Source: Paraphoma chrysanthemicola (Eukaryota; Ascomycota; Dothideomycetes; Pleosporales; Phaeosphaeriaceae). From it: a DNA stretch of 64,000 bases. The stretch covers positions 2,294,001-2,358,000 of the forward strand of contig JAGMWG010000001.1 in assembly GCA_020744225.1 (NCBI GenBank), in the 5' to 3' direction. Made by a program: the position numbers and the translations under genes. Positions 32,563 to 44,222 of the stretch are shown in pieces; the stretch's first letter is position 1; every line of letters begins with the position of its first letter. The notes under the pieces were generated by a model. It did not search any database and was not told the origin of the DNA. It saw nothing but the letters and a program-made list of their open reading frames with translations.

Positions 32563-34443
32563 TTAACTCGCGCCGGTCTGAGCAGCATATGCTGTTGTCG
32601 GTTGTTTCGCTGCAATAGTTGCCGCTAAGCTTTCACGCTCCTTCTTCTCCTGCTCCATCATGGCACGGTCAGCTTTAGTTACCCGAGGTTTGCGAACAGT
32701 GGAGCCACCACGAGAGCCAGGACCTCCTCCTCGCCCTCGCCCTCTGCCAGTCGCGTCTCCTCGTACCGTACCACCGCGCCCTCGGCCGCGTCCGCGTCGT
32801 ACGGTACCGTCAGCACTGTCTTTTTGTCAGAATATGGGGAGGGAAATATGTGCTGGCAATGCATACCGCTCGACTGCTGGCTTCTCCTCGGTGACAAGGG
32901 GACCGCTGTATACAAAGAAACCATCCTTGGCCATGAGTGCTTGCTGCTCCCACGCTAATTCGGTATCGTCGATGAAGTCATCTTCCTTGTCGTAGTCCTC
33001 CTGCTTTCGCTTTCGCCGCTTCTTGCTGCCGTTCTCGCGAGCGGACGTCTCATCGTCCATGCCACCCATTTCCACATTGCTCTCGTTCTCTGAGAGGTCG
33101 ACAGACATGTCATCGTTCGAAGCGCCGCCTGCCGCACGCTCCAGGGCTGCACCCGCTGCAGTGATTTGGCGCTGGCGCTCCCGTCGGGCGGCGATTCGGG
33201 GGTGTAGGGCGGCAAATCCGTACTTCTTCTCCACCTCCTGAGCAAAGTTGATAGTCACATTGTCGCGGCCCTTCAAGTTGAATGTCAGCCAGATATTAGT
33301 GCCCTGCGTATCTGAGGCGCCATTCGTGCCAGCCACTACTCCGAACGGAGTGCCCGACAAGAGACCGCTGCCAGTAGGCAAGGGCGGTGGAGCCTCTTTT
33401 TGGCGGACTGGCTTAGCAGGTGGTGTTGGGGCATTTGAGTTGGACGGAGTGCCAGATTGGGTGGAATTGGTCTTTGTCATTGGGACAGAGGCGTGCATGG
33501 CGGGCTCAGAGTCTATTTCCATTGGTATTGGAGCAGATGCAGTAGGGTAGGCCTGCGGTGGTTGAGTCTGCGGTGGCTGGGTCTGCAGCGGCTGCTGTGG
33601 GGGGACTTGGGGAGGTAGTTCCTGGGAGGGAAGGACCGACGCTGGGCGCACGGAGAATGCAGCAGGAGACACTGGGGCGGAAGTGACAGACGCTTGTTGT
33701 TGCAGCTTGACTGGATGTGAGTAAAAAGAGTTGCTGGCGGACGGCGGGTCGATCAAACTCGTGATCGAAGGAGAGGCACTTGCGCGGTTCAGCGGCGGCG
33801 AAATGGGTGGTGGCGCGCTCGCAGGTGCCTGGGGCTTTGACTCGTAGATGCCGCCGCGGATGGGGTCGTAGCGCTGCCCTGAGCTCGACGGTCGCGGTGT
33901 GGATGGGGCGACGCTGATGTGCGAAAGGTTTGGGTTGCTGTGAAGGGTCGGCTCAGGATTGCTCAACACGCGAGGAGCCGGCGTGACAGCAGGCGGTTGC
34001 TCTGGCTGAGTGACCGGCACCGGCTCGCTGGGTCTTGTTTGTGGTGCGGGCGATTGCTGCACAGATGGCTTCTCCTCGACGACCTCTGGGACTGGAGTTG
34101 TTTGTGCATCCAACGATGCCTTGGTCCGTCTCTTGCGCTGCACTGGCTGTGCAGTTGCATCTTTGGGCTCGGGCTGCTTGCGAGGCTTCCTGGGCTTCTT
34201 CTCTGGCTCGGGCGCATTTGGATCTTTCGGCTTGGGCTTTGGTCCTGGCTTTTTGCGTGGCTGTCCAGATGCTGTGAGGCCTCGTGGCGCTGGCGAAGTC
34301 GCATTGGCAGGGGTGGGCGTGCTAGCTCCTCCAACACCAACACCACCTGCAGAGACTCGGATCGTGGAGTTTGGCGTACCCTGTTCTGGCGAATGCGGGG
34401 GGCTGCTGAGACTGCCAGGCGACGATGCATCGTTTGCATCCAT
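32563..34443 (-). CDS. HPC2: Hpc2, HIR histone-chaperone complex subunit (HUN domain)
   Basis: Nuclear subunit of the HIR/HIRA H3-H4 chaperone complex, which controls histone genes and replication-independent nucleosome assembly. Exon 1 is 32867-34443 and exon 2 is 32563-32815. The 51-bp intron (32816-32866) has GTATGC, a CTGAC branch and ACAG. They join to 1830 nt, 609 aa. The first 370 residues are disordered, with a Lys/Pro basic patch (RKKPGPKPKPKDPNAPE) and Pro/Gln runs. The HUN-type block is clear: WLTFNLKGRDNVTINFAQEV, then KEDDFIDDTELAWEQQALMA and KDGFFVYSGPLV. Splicing continues it as ERADGTVRRGRGRGRGGT, an RG-rich tail, then KADRAMMEQEKKERESLAA. Start is the Met before DANDASSPGS; a Met nine codons upstream is possible. 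Confidence 0.85.
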
Positions 34444-35793
34444 GGCAGAGAACACCAAAGACACGCGCAATCAAAATCCGATGCGCTCCACAGACGCGTG
34501 CTCTGCACTCCTGACAACAGGAGCACAACTGGTGCACGAAACAGAGACCTGTCGAGTCTATTCAGGGCCGAGGCAGCGCGCGTGTTGACTTCGTTGCTGG
34601 TCGCTTGCTACGCGTGCTGTGCACACTCAACACCACAGGGCGCGATTACTGACGACGGCGATAGTGTCGAGAACACCAAAGTTGGCGCAGAGTCGGTTGC
34701 CGGCCCTAAGAGTGACCTCAGATGAGTCTGGGACAAGGAAAGGAACACCGAGATTTGCCCCCTAACAAGAGTTTGATGGCAGCGACCACAGCAAGCGCCG
34801 TGTCGATGATCCGGTACTTGCAGTGGCGTGAATTGGTACAGAAAAGAAGAAGAGGAAGAGAAGAAAGGGCACAAGTGGTTGACGTGTTCAAGAGGGGGCA
34901 GTCTGTCTGATGTATGGAAATCGATTGAGGACAGTAGCGGACCGTGCTTTGGTTACGACGAGCCCTAGAACAGAAAATCAGAGAGAGCAGCGACTCCAGG
35001 GTCGGCGCCGCCAATTTGCTATGAATGCGGCCCTGCGAAGGTGCATTGTGACAAGGTATATGCAGGCATAATGGGCATCGTGCCCTATACGGATGTTACA
35101 TTGAACTTCATAGCCGACGAGCGACTTGAATTCTTCGTCAAGCTTGGAAGTCGTGAACAAAGTGTCTGCTCTGCGAGTTCCTCGTCAGTATCGACTTGAG
35201 CAAATCGCGTTCTCCTTGTCACGGGTCGCCCATTCGCTGTGCCATCAACCACAGAGCCGCGAGACATCGACTGCAACCTTAAAAGCCTAGAGTGTGACGC
35301 TCATGGACAGATGCTGTAACTCCTGTCAGCTTTAAGGAGCCCAACCCCACGTTGCAAGCAGGACGGATGGAATAGTCGCACGGCGCTGGGTGTAGCAATT
35401 ATCCATCGGTGGTTTCAACGTTTGAGCTGCATGTTCTTGGCGGGCGATCTCAACAGGGGTCACACGCTGGATTGTGATTGGTGCGGAGAGAGAGAAACTA
35501 ACGGACATGCGCTAGGGAAAGGCACTAGTGGTACATATGGGTTGCCCGTTTGGTGCAATGAGGCACCGCATGTGAATTGATATTTTGCTCAAGATCAGTC
35601 GACGAAAAGCACATGGCAAAGTTTAAAGGATATATGACTTGGAGCTGTTGCACAAACATGTCCACAGAGTGCATCACGTGTCTTGCTGCTCTAGAAACGC
35701 CGCCGACACCAGCCACCTGAAACGCCAGAAAGAAAGCAGCGTACGAGGCTGTTACGAACACACAGTGGTTCCTGGTTATCCTGTCCTGTGTGA
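34444..35793. other. Intergenic: HPC2 promoter and a possible small minus-strand gene
   Basis: About 1.35 kb. The only coding-like piece is minus 35085-35267, listed separately; a second open frame at 34718-35014 might be a later exon. Otherwise nothing recognised. Confidence 0.4.
35085..35267 (-). CDS. Candidate small ORF or first exon, unknown
   Basis: Minus-strand reading frame starting MSRGSVVDGTANGRPVTRRT and continuing RFAQVDTDEELAEQTL, which looks protein-like, then less convincing sequence to a stop after 60 codons. A GTAACA donor near the end could lead to the open stretch at 34718-35014, but the join is not compelling. No family recognised. Confidence 0.22.
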   Translation of the reverse strand: MSRGSVVDGTANGRPVTRRTRFAQVDTDEELAEQTLCSRLPSLTKNSSRSSAMKFNVTSV

Positions 35794-37532
35794 TCACGCC
35801 TTGCTCTTCTTCTTTTTCTTCGTCGTGCCTTCGCCGTCCTCTTCCGCCAGTTTCCTCTTCTTGTCCTTCTTTGAAACCTGCGTGGTCGTATCCTCTCCGG
35901 TTTGCTTTGACTTCTTGTCCTTCTTCTTCTCTTTCTTCTCTTTCTTCTCCTTCTTCTCTTTGCGCACCACCTGCTCAGTTGCGCTGGTAGTAATACCATC
36001 AGCCATTTCCACGTCCTCCGCGGCAGTTGCCGTCGGGTCTACAACGCCAATGTCCGTCAGCACGGAATTCATGGCGGCTTGCATGACAGCAGAATTTTTC
36101 GTCGGCGGTGCCCCCGAAGCGTAGAACTCAATCCTCTCATCGACTTGACGCTTCAACGCTTCACCAAACTTGGATGTTGGTGTGTCGGAGAAGTTGTCAA
36201 TTCTCGAGGCGATTGAGCATTTGTTGGCGAGGAATCGTGATATTCTCCCCTTTGATTTTGCGCCAGTCTTGCCAATAAAAGATGAGTGGTAGATGAGACC
36301 ATACTTGGGCGTGTTGCCTTTGGTCTTGAGACTGTGGTTCGCTTAGTATGGATTCAAGCATCATCGAAAGTGGATGCTTACGCTCGGAAGAGTGCCTTCT
36401 CAGCGCCCAATATCTGGACAGTTGAGGCGGGATACTTGGAAAGATTTGTCAAGGAACCAGCCTTTGAGATCAGACGGGCTCCAACAGTATCGCCGATAAG
36501 GGCAGCCAGGTTAGGTGCAACCTGGTTCATCCTGCTACCGAGATAATTAGATAGTTGTCTTCGGTAGGCTGCAAGAGACGCTGTCCGTTTGGCAAAAGCC
36601 ATGACAATTTCCATATCGGCTTCTGACAAGTCGCGCCCCATGCTTGTGCGAGCTGCCTTTATGATGGCCTGCGCAACACCCTCATCATCGTCAACTACAG
36701 CCGCAAGATCATGGAGGTCATCCTCGGTGAGACGAGACTTGTTGCCAATGGCCAGCACGACCTTTGCGTACTGGTCATTGTTTGACACGATCTTGGACAG
36801 CTCCGGAAAGTGCCATCCATAATTCTCGCGCAAACGCATGCAGAATTGGTTCAGCTATAGCTTGTTAGCGAAAGTCAGGGTGGCTGCACAAATGTAAACA
36901 ACATACGTCCTTGTCGATCTGGTCGAGGGTTGCGATGGCCTGGATGATATGATTGTCCTGCTTCTGGACGCTGAACTTGACTTTCGCACGCGAATATGCA
37001 TGGCCAAGACCGAGGATGGACCTGTCAATGTCGCCGGGCTGCAGCTTTTTGATAAGTTTGCCGGAATGCTGGCGCAGGCCACGGAGCAGATCAGCGACGA
37101 CCTCGGAGGTGTCGCTGGTCTCGCAGGCTAGGTTGGGGAACGCTGCCTTGATGCTGCCCGCAAGATTTTTTTCGCTGATGCCCAATGTGATCGTCTTCTT
37201 CTTGCCGGCTTTGGGCAGGTTGGTCTCCAGCGTTGCGCGTAAGAAATCAGACAAGATGCCCTCACTGATATCGTTGATCTCCTGCAGCGCATCTTGAGTG
37301 CCCTGGAATGGCGCGAGGCCGACGAGCTCGACCGTCTTTCCGAACTTGTCGAGATCCTGCACGGCTTTCTGCACCTCGGCGAGGCGGCTTCCGATTGTGT
37401 CGGGCTGGAGGACGACCTTGAAGACCTGAATTTCGCGCATTAGTAGGCATTGTGCGAGCTGCAGGGGCGCAGAAGTGCATCACATACTGCGTAGCCCACA
37501 GGGCTTTCGTGCAGCAGGTAGTCGACCGACAT
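35794..37532 (-). CDS. NOP56: Nop56, box C/D snoRNP core protein
   Basis: Nucleolar core protein of box C/D snoRNPs, which guide 2'-O-methylation of rRNA. Four exons: 37488-37532 (15 codons), 36907-37425, 36382-36854 and 35794-36331. They join to 1575 nt, 524 aa. Introns are 62, 52 and 50 bp. The N-terminal domain reads YLLHESPVGYAVFKVVLQ. The coiled coil and NOP domain include GLGHAYSRAKVKFSVQ, DNHIIQAIATLDQIDKD, YGWHFPELSKIV, GARLISKAGSLTNLSKYPAS and GNTPKYGLIYHSSFIG. A Lys/Glu tail (repeated KEKK blocks) ends the protein, as in the family. The residues NQFCMRLRENYGWHFPEL favour Nop56 over its sister Nop58. The gene is divergent from CCT6. Confidence 0.92.
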
Positions 37533-37808
37533 GCTGGGCTGTCGAAACTGTGATTGCCTTGGGCGCGGGCGCGGGCAATTCGTGCGTGTCGAGGAGGGTG
37601 TGCTTTCGAGCGTGGTGGACAGCAGCTGGGAAGGTGCGACGAAAGAAAAGTTGAAAAGCTCCCCGGGTCCGTGCTGCGCTAGTATACCAAAAGTTCAGAG
37701 GCATCAGTTAACGCGATGGGGACAATCGAGCGTGCTGCCCCGCGACACCACTTTGAAATTCGGTATTCTTGAGTCCACCCTGCAATACTCCTTAAGACAG
37801 CGCCCAGC
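37533..37808. promoter_or_regulatory. Short divergent promoter NOP56 / CCT6
   Basis: 276 bp between the start codons of two highly expressed housekeeping genes, so both promoters are compressed here. I recognise no TATA box. Co-regulation is inferred from the arrangement. Confidence 0.5.
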
Positions 37809-39826
37809 ATGTCTGCCGCACAGCTACTGAATCCCAAGGCGGAGTCGAGAGTCGGTCACCCCACACAAACGCCGCCGCAGCACAACTAACGAGCACGCAG
37901 AGGCGCGGCGAAGCTCTACGTGTCAATATTTCAGCAGGCGAGGGCCTACAACAGGTGCGGATATGTGTCTTGTATACTTTCAAGCTGGGCTAATCATGCT
38001 TTAGGTGCTTGCATCTAATCTGGGACCCCGCGGGACGCTGAAGATGTGAGCGGCTGGACCCAACTGGATACGAATAACGCGTAGCTGACCCCGAACAGGC
38101 TCGTTGACGGTGCAGGAGGGGTACGCGATACAATGCGCCTTGTGCAGGCCTGGCTGACCATGCTCAGATCAAACTCACAAAGGATGGCAGCGTTCTGCTC
38201 AAGGAAATGGTATGTCAGCACCAGGACGCCAGAACGGCACAGGACCAAAGTTGACCATAGACAGCAAATTCAAAACCCCACTGCTGTGTGTACGGCCCTC
38301 AGCTGAGATCTGCGTCTGCTGACCGCCCTAGGTCATGATCGCACGCGCGGCGACCGCCCAGGACGATATTACTGGAGACGGCACTACGTCTGTGGTGCTG
38401 CTGGTTGGAGAGTTACTGAAACAGGCCGATCGCTACATTTCTGAAGGCCTGCACCCCCGAGTGATCACAGACGGGTACGACATCGCAAAAACGGAGTCAC
38501 TAAAGGTAAGCCACGCCGCCAGCTTGCAGAGTACGTCTGACTGATTACTTCTAGTTCCTCGATGAGTTCAAGCTCGAAAAGGAGGTTGATCGCGAGCTCC
38601 TCATCTCGGTCGCGCGAACGTCGTTATCCACAAAGCTCGATAGCACACTCGCTGAACAGCTCACGCCAGACATTGTTGATTCAGTCCTCGCTATCTATCA
38701 GGCGCCTGCAAAGCCAGATTTGCACATGGTCGAGATCATGACTATGCAGCACCGCACCGCCGCAGACACACAACTCATTCGAGGTCTAGCACTGGATCAT
38801 GGTGCAAGACACCCAGATATGGCAAAGAGAGTCGAGAACGCATTTATCCTCACCCTCAACGTTAGCTTGGAGTATGAGAAGTCAGAGATCAACTCTGGAT
38901 TCTACTACTCTAGCGCTGAGCAAAGGGAAAAGCTTGTTGAGAGTGAGCGACGGTTCGTCGATGAAAAGCTAAGAAAAATTGTAGAGCTCAAGAAAGAGGT
39001 CTGCGGCGATGATCCGAAGAAAGGATTCGTCATAATTAACCAAAAGGGTATTGATCCGCTAAGCTTGGATGTGCTCGTCAAGAACGGTATCTTCGCGCTA
39101 AGACGAGCGAAGAGGCGGAACATGGAGCGCCTACAGCTCGTGTGCGGTGGCACAGCTCAGAACAGCGTGGATGACCTGACTCCAGACGTTCTCGGATGGG
39201 CCGGACTGGTATACGAGCACCAGCTAGGCGAGGAAAAGTACACATTCATCGAGGATGTCAAGGAACCGAAGTCCGTCACTCTGCTGATCAAGGGACCAAA
39301 CGCGCATACGATTTCTCAGATCAAAGACGCTGTCCGCGATGGACTGAGAAGTGTGTATAATATGATAGTTGACAAGAGCGTGGTTCCAGGAGGTGGATCC
39401 TTCCAAGTGGCCTGCGCTGCACATCTCCAGAGCGAGCAGTTCAAAAAGACGGTCAAGGGAAAAGCAAAGTGGGGTGTGTCTGCTTTTGCAGATGCCTTGC
39501 TCATCATCCCAAAGACTCTTGCCGCGAATTCCGGGCACGACATACAAGATTCGCGTAAGTTGCGAACCCTTTGACATGACCGACCTCGACTAATATGCGT
39601 AGTGGCTGCCCTTCAGGACGAGTATGCGGAAGGTAACGTCGTTGGACTGAACCTTGCCACTGGAGAGGCGATGGATCCCACACAGGAAGGCGTCTACGAC
39701 TCGTTCCGCGTGCTTCGCAACTGTATAGCATCAGCTACTGGGATTGCATCCAACCTGTTGCTATGTGACGAGATGCTTAAGGCCCGGCAGATGGGCCGAC
39801 AGCCTGAGCCTGGAGAAGGTCAATAA
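37809..39826 (+). CDS. CCT6: T-complex chaperonin (CCT/TRiC) zeta subunit
   Basis: ATP-dependent cytosolic chaperonin subunit folding actin and tubulin. Nine exons: 37809-37850, 37901-37954, 38005-38045, 38099-38120, 38168-38209, 38265-38285, 38332-38505, 38555-39554 and 39603-39826. They join to 1620 nt, 539 aa, the usual size. All introns are 46-55 bp. Six of them fall in the first 75 codons, with exons as short as 21 and 22 nt. The first donor is the weak GTCGGT. Motifs: NISAGEGLQ, NLGPRGT, IKLTKDG, the ATPase motif GDGTTS at 89-94, RGLALDHGARHPDM and VVPGGGSFQ. Start is the Met before SAAQLLNPKAES, the family N-terminus. Confidence 0.93.
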
Positions 39827-40581
39827 GCATATCAAAGCCGATTGTCACGAGTGCAGCTTGAGACCTGATGCGCCTTCCGGTGGTTGGCCGCTGCTCGGCC
39901 CACCGAGGCTCTGTATAGTATCGGCTTGTAGAAATTAAATTAAAAAATCTGGCCGTCATCGGCAAATGACTCTTCGCGTAGCGGCCTGGAAGCAGCGGTG
40001 CTGTTGTGCAATTTCGCATGTTATGTCTTTGTGGCGATGGTGAACCCGGCACGCGGATCAATCATGGTACGAAGGACCAACGTGTGAAAGCGCCATCAGC
40101 ACATGGCGGACCCCTTGCAGACCAGGGTAATTTAAGCTTAAATGTAGTGTTCACGCTACGGAATGCTAGCTTCACTGCGGGGCGTCCTTGATTGTGTGCT
40201 GGAGTCATGTATGCTGTACAATCTGCCGTGATGGACTGAATTTATTGGTTGATCCTGTGCTCAGCTTGCGCCCACTGTGTTAGAGTCGACGCCGCTCACC
40301 TCACTTGATCAGTCTGGTTGTGGGAGCAGTCCCGTGCAAGCAGACCACAGCAGCCAAGACCGTGAGGAAAGCCAAGCCGGATCGCTGCGCGAACACGAGA
40401 CGACCTACATCCACTCCTTTCGGCGGGCGCTGTGTGAATTGTGGCATCTGTCTTCTTTCTCCTTCCTCTCGCACGGTTCCTATGGCATTGGCGACCTAGC
40501 GACGCGCCATTTTCACTCCTTTCTTGTCACGTAGCGTGCCGTGACCGTGTCGTTTCCTGCGGCAGACAGCATTCCTCTGCC
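39827..40581. other. Intergenic: CCT6 3' flank and mannosidase promoter
   Basis: 755 bp. The mannosidase frame is open upstream to 40441 but lacks family similarity there and is presumed leader. C/T-rich stretch at about 40440-40480. No gene supported. Confidence 0.45.
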
Positions 40582-43480
40582 ATGTTCCGTTATAGAAGAT
40601 ATCGTGTTTTCCTAGTGTTTGCGGTCTTCGCCATTTTTGCGCTGTACAAATTCGGGAGCTCTGGGACGACATGGCAGGAGGCTGCATCAACTGCGGCAGA
40701 GCTGAAGAACGAGGCCGAGGATGCGCTGGGTTTTGGCTCGAAGCCGCGCCCGCCAGTAGCACACGAGACGAAGAAGCTCGAGTTTGAGGTCCCTGCAGCC
40801 AGCAAACCGCAAGTTCAGCAGACGCCGCCGCCGCCAGTCAAGAAGAAGCCCTCGCTGTCGCATTCGAGTATGGGCGCTGCCGAAACGCTGCAGCCGAAGC
40901 CATCGGTCCCTTCACCCATTCGTGGCAAGCCGCACGTCAACCCTGCGCCGCCTGCAGCCAACCTCGCACTGTCGACGAGTCTCCAGCCGATCCACTGGAC
41001 GAAGTTGTCTGAGAAGTTCCCGGTCCCTTCTCAGTCTTTCATCAAGCTTCCGACTGGCAAGCCGAAGGCGATACCCAAGATACAACATAAATTCCCGCTT
41101 GAGGACGCGTCGGCCCGAGTAGACAGACTGGCAAAGCTGGACAGGGTCAGGGCCGTCTTCAAGAAGTCTTGGGACGGTTACAGAGAATTTGCATGGTTGC
41201 ACGATGAGCTTAAGCCACAATCGGGGACGTTCAAGGATCCTTTCGCAAACTGGGGAGCAACGCTGGTTGATGCTTTGGACACGCTATGGATTATGGGCTT
41301 GAAGGACGAATTCGAGGAGGCAGCTCAGGCTGTAGATAAGATCGACTTCACCACGACACCGCGGGCGGACATTCCGCTCTTTGAGACAACCATTCGGTAT
41401 CTTGGGGGACTCGTCGCAGCGTACGACATAAGTGGCAAGAAATACAAGAATCTGCTGTTCAAGGCCGTTGAGCTCGCCGAGGTCCTCATAAGCGCTTTCG
41501 ACACGCCGAATCGTATGCCCGAAACCTACTACTATTGGAGACCTCAGTTCTCGTCGCAGAAACATCGGGCTGGCACCCATGTGATATTGGCTGAAATTGG
41601 GTCACTGTCTATGGAATTCACGAGGCTTGCGCAGCTCACTGGAGATCACCGGTACTACGATGCCATTGCGCGGATTACCGACAATCTTGAAGCATTTCAA
41701 AATAACACGAGACTCGCGGGCATGTGGCCAACGTACTTGGATGCTTCAGGTTGCGGGAGGGTGTATATCGATGTAGCCCCCCAAGTGCCAATTGACGCTG
41801 CTGCGGGCATCTTTGATGTCTCAGCTACTCCCGCGCCCACGCAACAATTATCGCCTGAGGGCAAAAAATATGTGCCTTTGCAATTACCAGATCCCATCGT
41901 TCTCACACCGAATGGTGCGAATCCAACCTATGCGCCACTAGCAGAGGAAGACACCTTCGCCACTGTCAACAGCGGGGTAGGCGCAGTGCGCAATTGGAAG
42001 GGGGAGCCCTTGAAGAAGCGTCAGCTCAACATAGACGCAGTAGAACCACCTCTACCGGACCCCGCCGGCAGTATCGTCCGTCCTACGAACGTTTCTCCGG
42101 TCGCAGCTGCTATGCCTACGCCTCCAGAGTGCGTAGAGCAAGGCTTCATGTCCACCTCTGACTACGGTCGCGAGGAGTACACTCTTGGGGGAATGTCGGA
42201 TTCAACTTACGAGTACTTGCCGAAAGAGTATTTACTTTTGGGTGGTCAGGTTGAGAAGTATAGAACCATGTATGAACAGTCTATGGACGTCGTAAAGGAG
42301 CGTTTGATCTTCCGACCGATGCTTCCAAACGACGACGATATTTTGTTCTGTGGTAAGCTCAATGTCCCACCACGCTTGGAGGATCTGCTGCCGAGTGATC
42401 TGGTTGGGGAAAACGCACATCTGACCTGCTTCGCTGGCGGCATGTTTGGCATGGGTGCGAAGATCTTCAATCGTCCCGAGGATCTCGAGATTGCGAAGAA
42501 ATTGACCGAGGGTTGCGTTTGGAGTTACAACATGACGCAGAGCGGGATCATGCCTGAGTCTTTTGAGGCAATACCGTGTGCAAACCCGAATAGCTGTTCT
42601 TGGAACCAGACACTGTATTGGGAAATTCTCGACCCACGATCAGAATATCGCCTACAAACCTACAAAGAGCAGATTGCGAACTACCATTCCCAATTCGCGT
42701 CTGCCTCGTCATGGTACGAGGAACAGCTTGCAGCCATGACTGCGCCAACGAAACCGTCAGCCAATGCCGCGTTCCCAGTTTTGGCAACGCCAACACCAAT
42801 ATATGCCGACACGCTGGACAAACGACAATTTATTGACTTGTTGGACGACGCGGAAAGCAATGCAAGCGCCTCCATCTCTGTCAATGGTCGATCAGATCGT
42901 AACAGTGACATGGCTGGCGGGTTGCAGCAGTTAGAAACTCCGCCGACCAAGACAGAGATGTCTGTGGACACTGACAATGTTGCATCGCAGCCAAGTCGCA
43001 CTCTGCCTGCTTTTCCGTACCTGTACTCGCCGGTCCCTCCCATGAATCACAATGATTACGTGCAAAACAAAATCCTAGAAGAACGATTGCCTCCTGGAGT
43101 CACAAGGATCGGAGCGCGAAACTATATCCTTCGGTAAGTCATCTTCCCATGTACGTGTTCTTGAACAACCACTCACGCTCAATAGTCCTGAGGCTATAGA
43201 GTCTGTATGGTACATGTATCGCATCACAGGTGACAATCACTGGCGTGAGGTCGGCTGGCGCATGTTCCTTGCGGTCGACCAACACACTTCCACCAAGTAC
43301 GGCAATTCTGCCGTGGACGATGTTACAAAGCTGAGCCCGACACTCAATGACGAGATGGAGAGTTTCTGGCTGGCAGAAACCCTCAAGTACTTTTACTTGC
43401 TTTTCGAATCCGAAGATGTTATTAGCTTAGATGATTGGGTATTGAATACAGAGGCGCATCCGTTCCAGCGGCCTACGTAG
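40582..43480 (+). CDS. GH47 class I alpha-1,2-mannosidase, type II membrane protein
   Basis: Golgi/ER processing mannosidase trimming Man-alpha-1,2 residues from N-glycans. Exon 1 is 40582-43133 and exon 2 is 43186-43480. The 52-bp intron has GTAAGT and AATAG. They join to 2847 nt, 948 aa. A short cytosolic basic tail and one membrane anchor (about residues 8-23, VFLVFAVFAIFALYKFG) are followed by a Pro/Lys-rich stem to about 185. The (alpha/alpha)7 domain begins AVFKKSWDGYREFAWLHDEL. It continues with WGATLVDALDTLWIMG, IRYLGGLVAAYDISG, HVILAEIGSLSMEF, LTCFAGGMFGMG and PEAIESVWYMYRITGD, and closes with LNDEMESFWLAETLKYFYLLF and VLNTEAHPF. A long insertion (about 430-530) is unusual in length. 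The stop codon sits at the edge of a RIP-mutated block. Confidence 0.9.
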
Positions 43481-43790
43481 AGATTAGTATAAGTCGGATA
43501 AAAGTCGGACTCTCTCTAGGCGTTCTTAGAGTTATGTCTAGGCTTATATTATACTTAGTTAGCTTAGTAGACTTATCTTTATTCTAGTCTATTTAAGACT
43601 AATATTTAGTTAAACTCTACTCTCTGTTTACTATAATATTATAAGTACTTTTAACAGTTTCTCTAGGTTTATATTAGAACTCTATTGTAAATTTTTACTA
43701 TAAATACTATATAAACTATTAATAATTCTTAATACTATACGTTAGAAAGGTAAATATATAATTAATTATACTATTATCTATATAAGTAGT
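43481..43790. other. TpA-rich flank between the mannosidase gene and the RIP-mutated LTR element
   Basis: 310 bp whose base composition turns TA-rich within a few tens of bases after the stop codon. It may be an older repeat relic or RIP leakage from the adjacent element. It must hold the mannosidase terminator. No ORF. Confidence 0.5.
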
Positions 43791-44222
43791 TATTAAGATA
43801 GTAGCTTATAGAAACTAGAGTAGACTAGTTAATGTGTAAGAGAGCTCTAGAGTTTATTTAAAGAGAATAAGCGTAGAGCAGAAGAGCAGTCTTAAGTAGT
43901 CTAAAGTAGATTATCTATCTTAGAATATTAAGTTAAATATAAGAAGAGATAGACTTTTCTTATAGATATCTATATACTATAGTTTCTTATAGTACTTACT
44001 ATAAGAAGTGTAAAGTATAAGATCTTCTTATAGTAATATATACAAGAAGAGTGCTAAGACTATTTTATATACATAAGCTTATAAGAAAGTTATATAATTT
44101 AACTCTACGCGTAAAGTAGCGTTATTTATTAGTTCTTTAAGATTAGCCTAAGTATAACTATATAGTATTATTACATCTTATTTCTTTAATCTTATTATCT
44201 CTTTCTTATAAGGTTTGTAATA
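43791..44222 (-). repeat. 3' LTR of the RIP-inactivated element
   Basis: 432 bp, colinear without gaps with 50062-50493. Plus strand begins TATTAAGATAG (RIP-changed from TG) and ends GTTTGTAATA. A RIP-changed polypurine tract (A/G-rich on the minus strand) follows at 44223-44240. Confidence 0.92.

Noticed and set aside
33919..34725. 268-codon plus-strand ORF opposite HPC2
   Set aside because: Antisense of the Pro/Ser-rich HPC2 exon; composition artefact (Leu/Arg/Ser/Trp-rich).
40441..40581. In-frame upstream extension of the mannosidase
   Set aside because: The short basic tail plus membrane anchor starting at 40582 is the normal type II arrangement.
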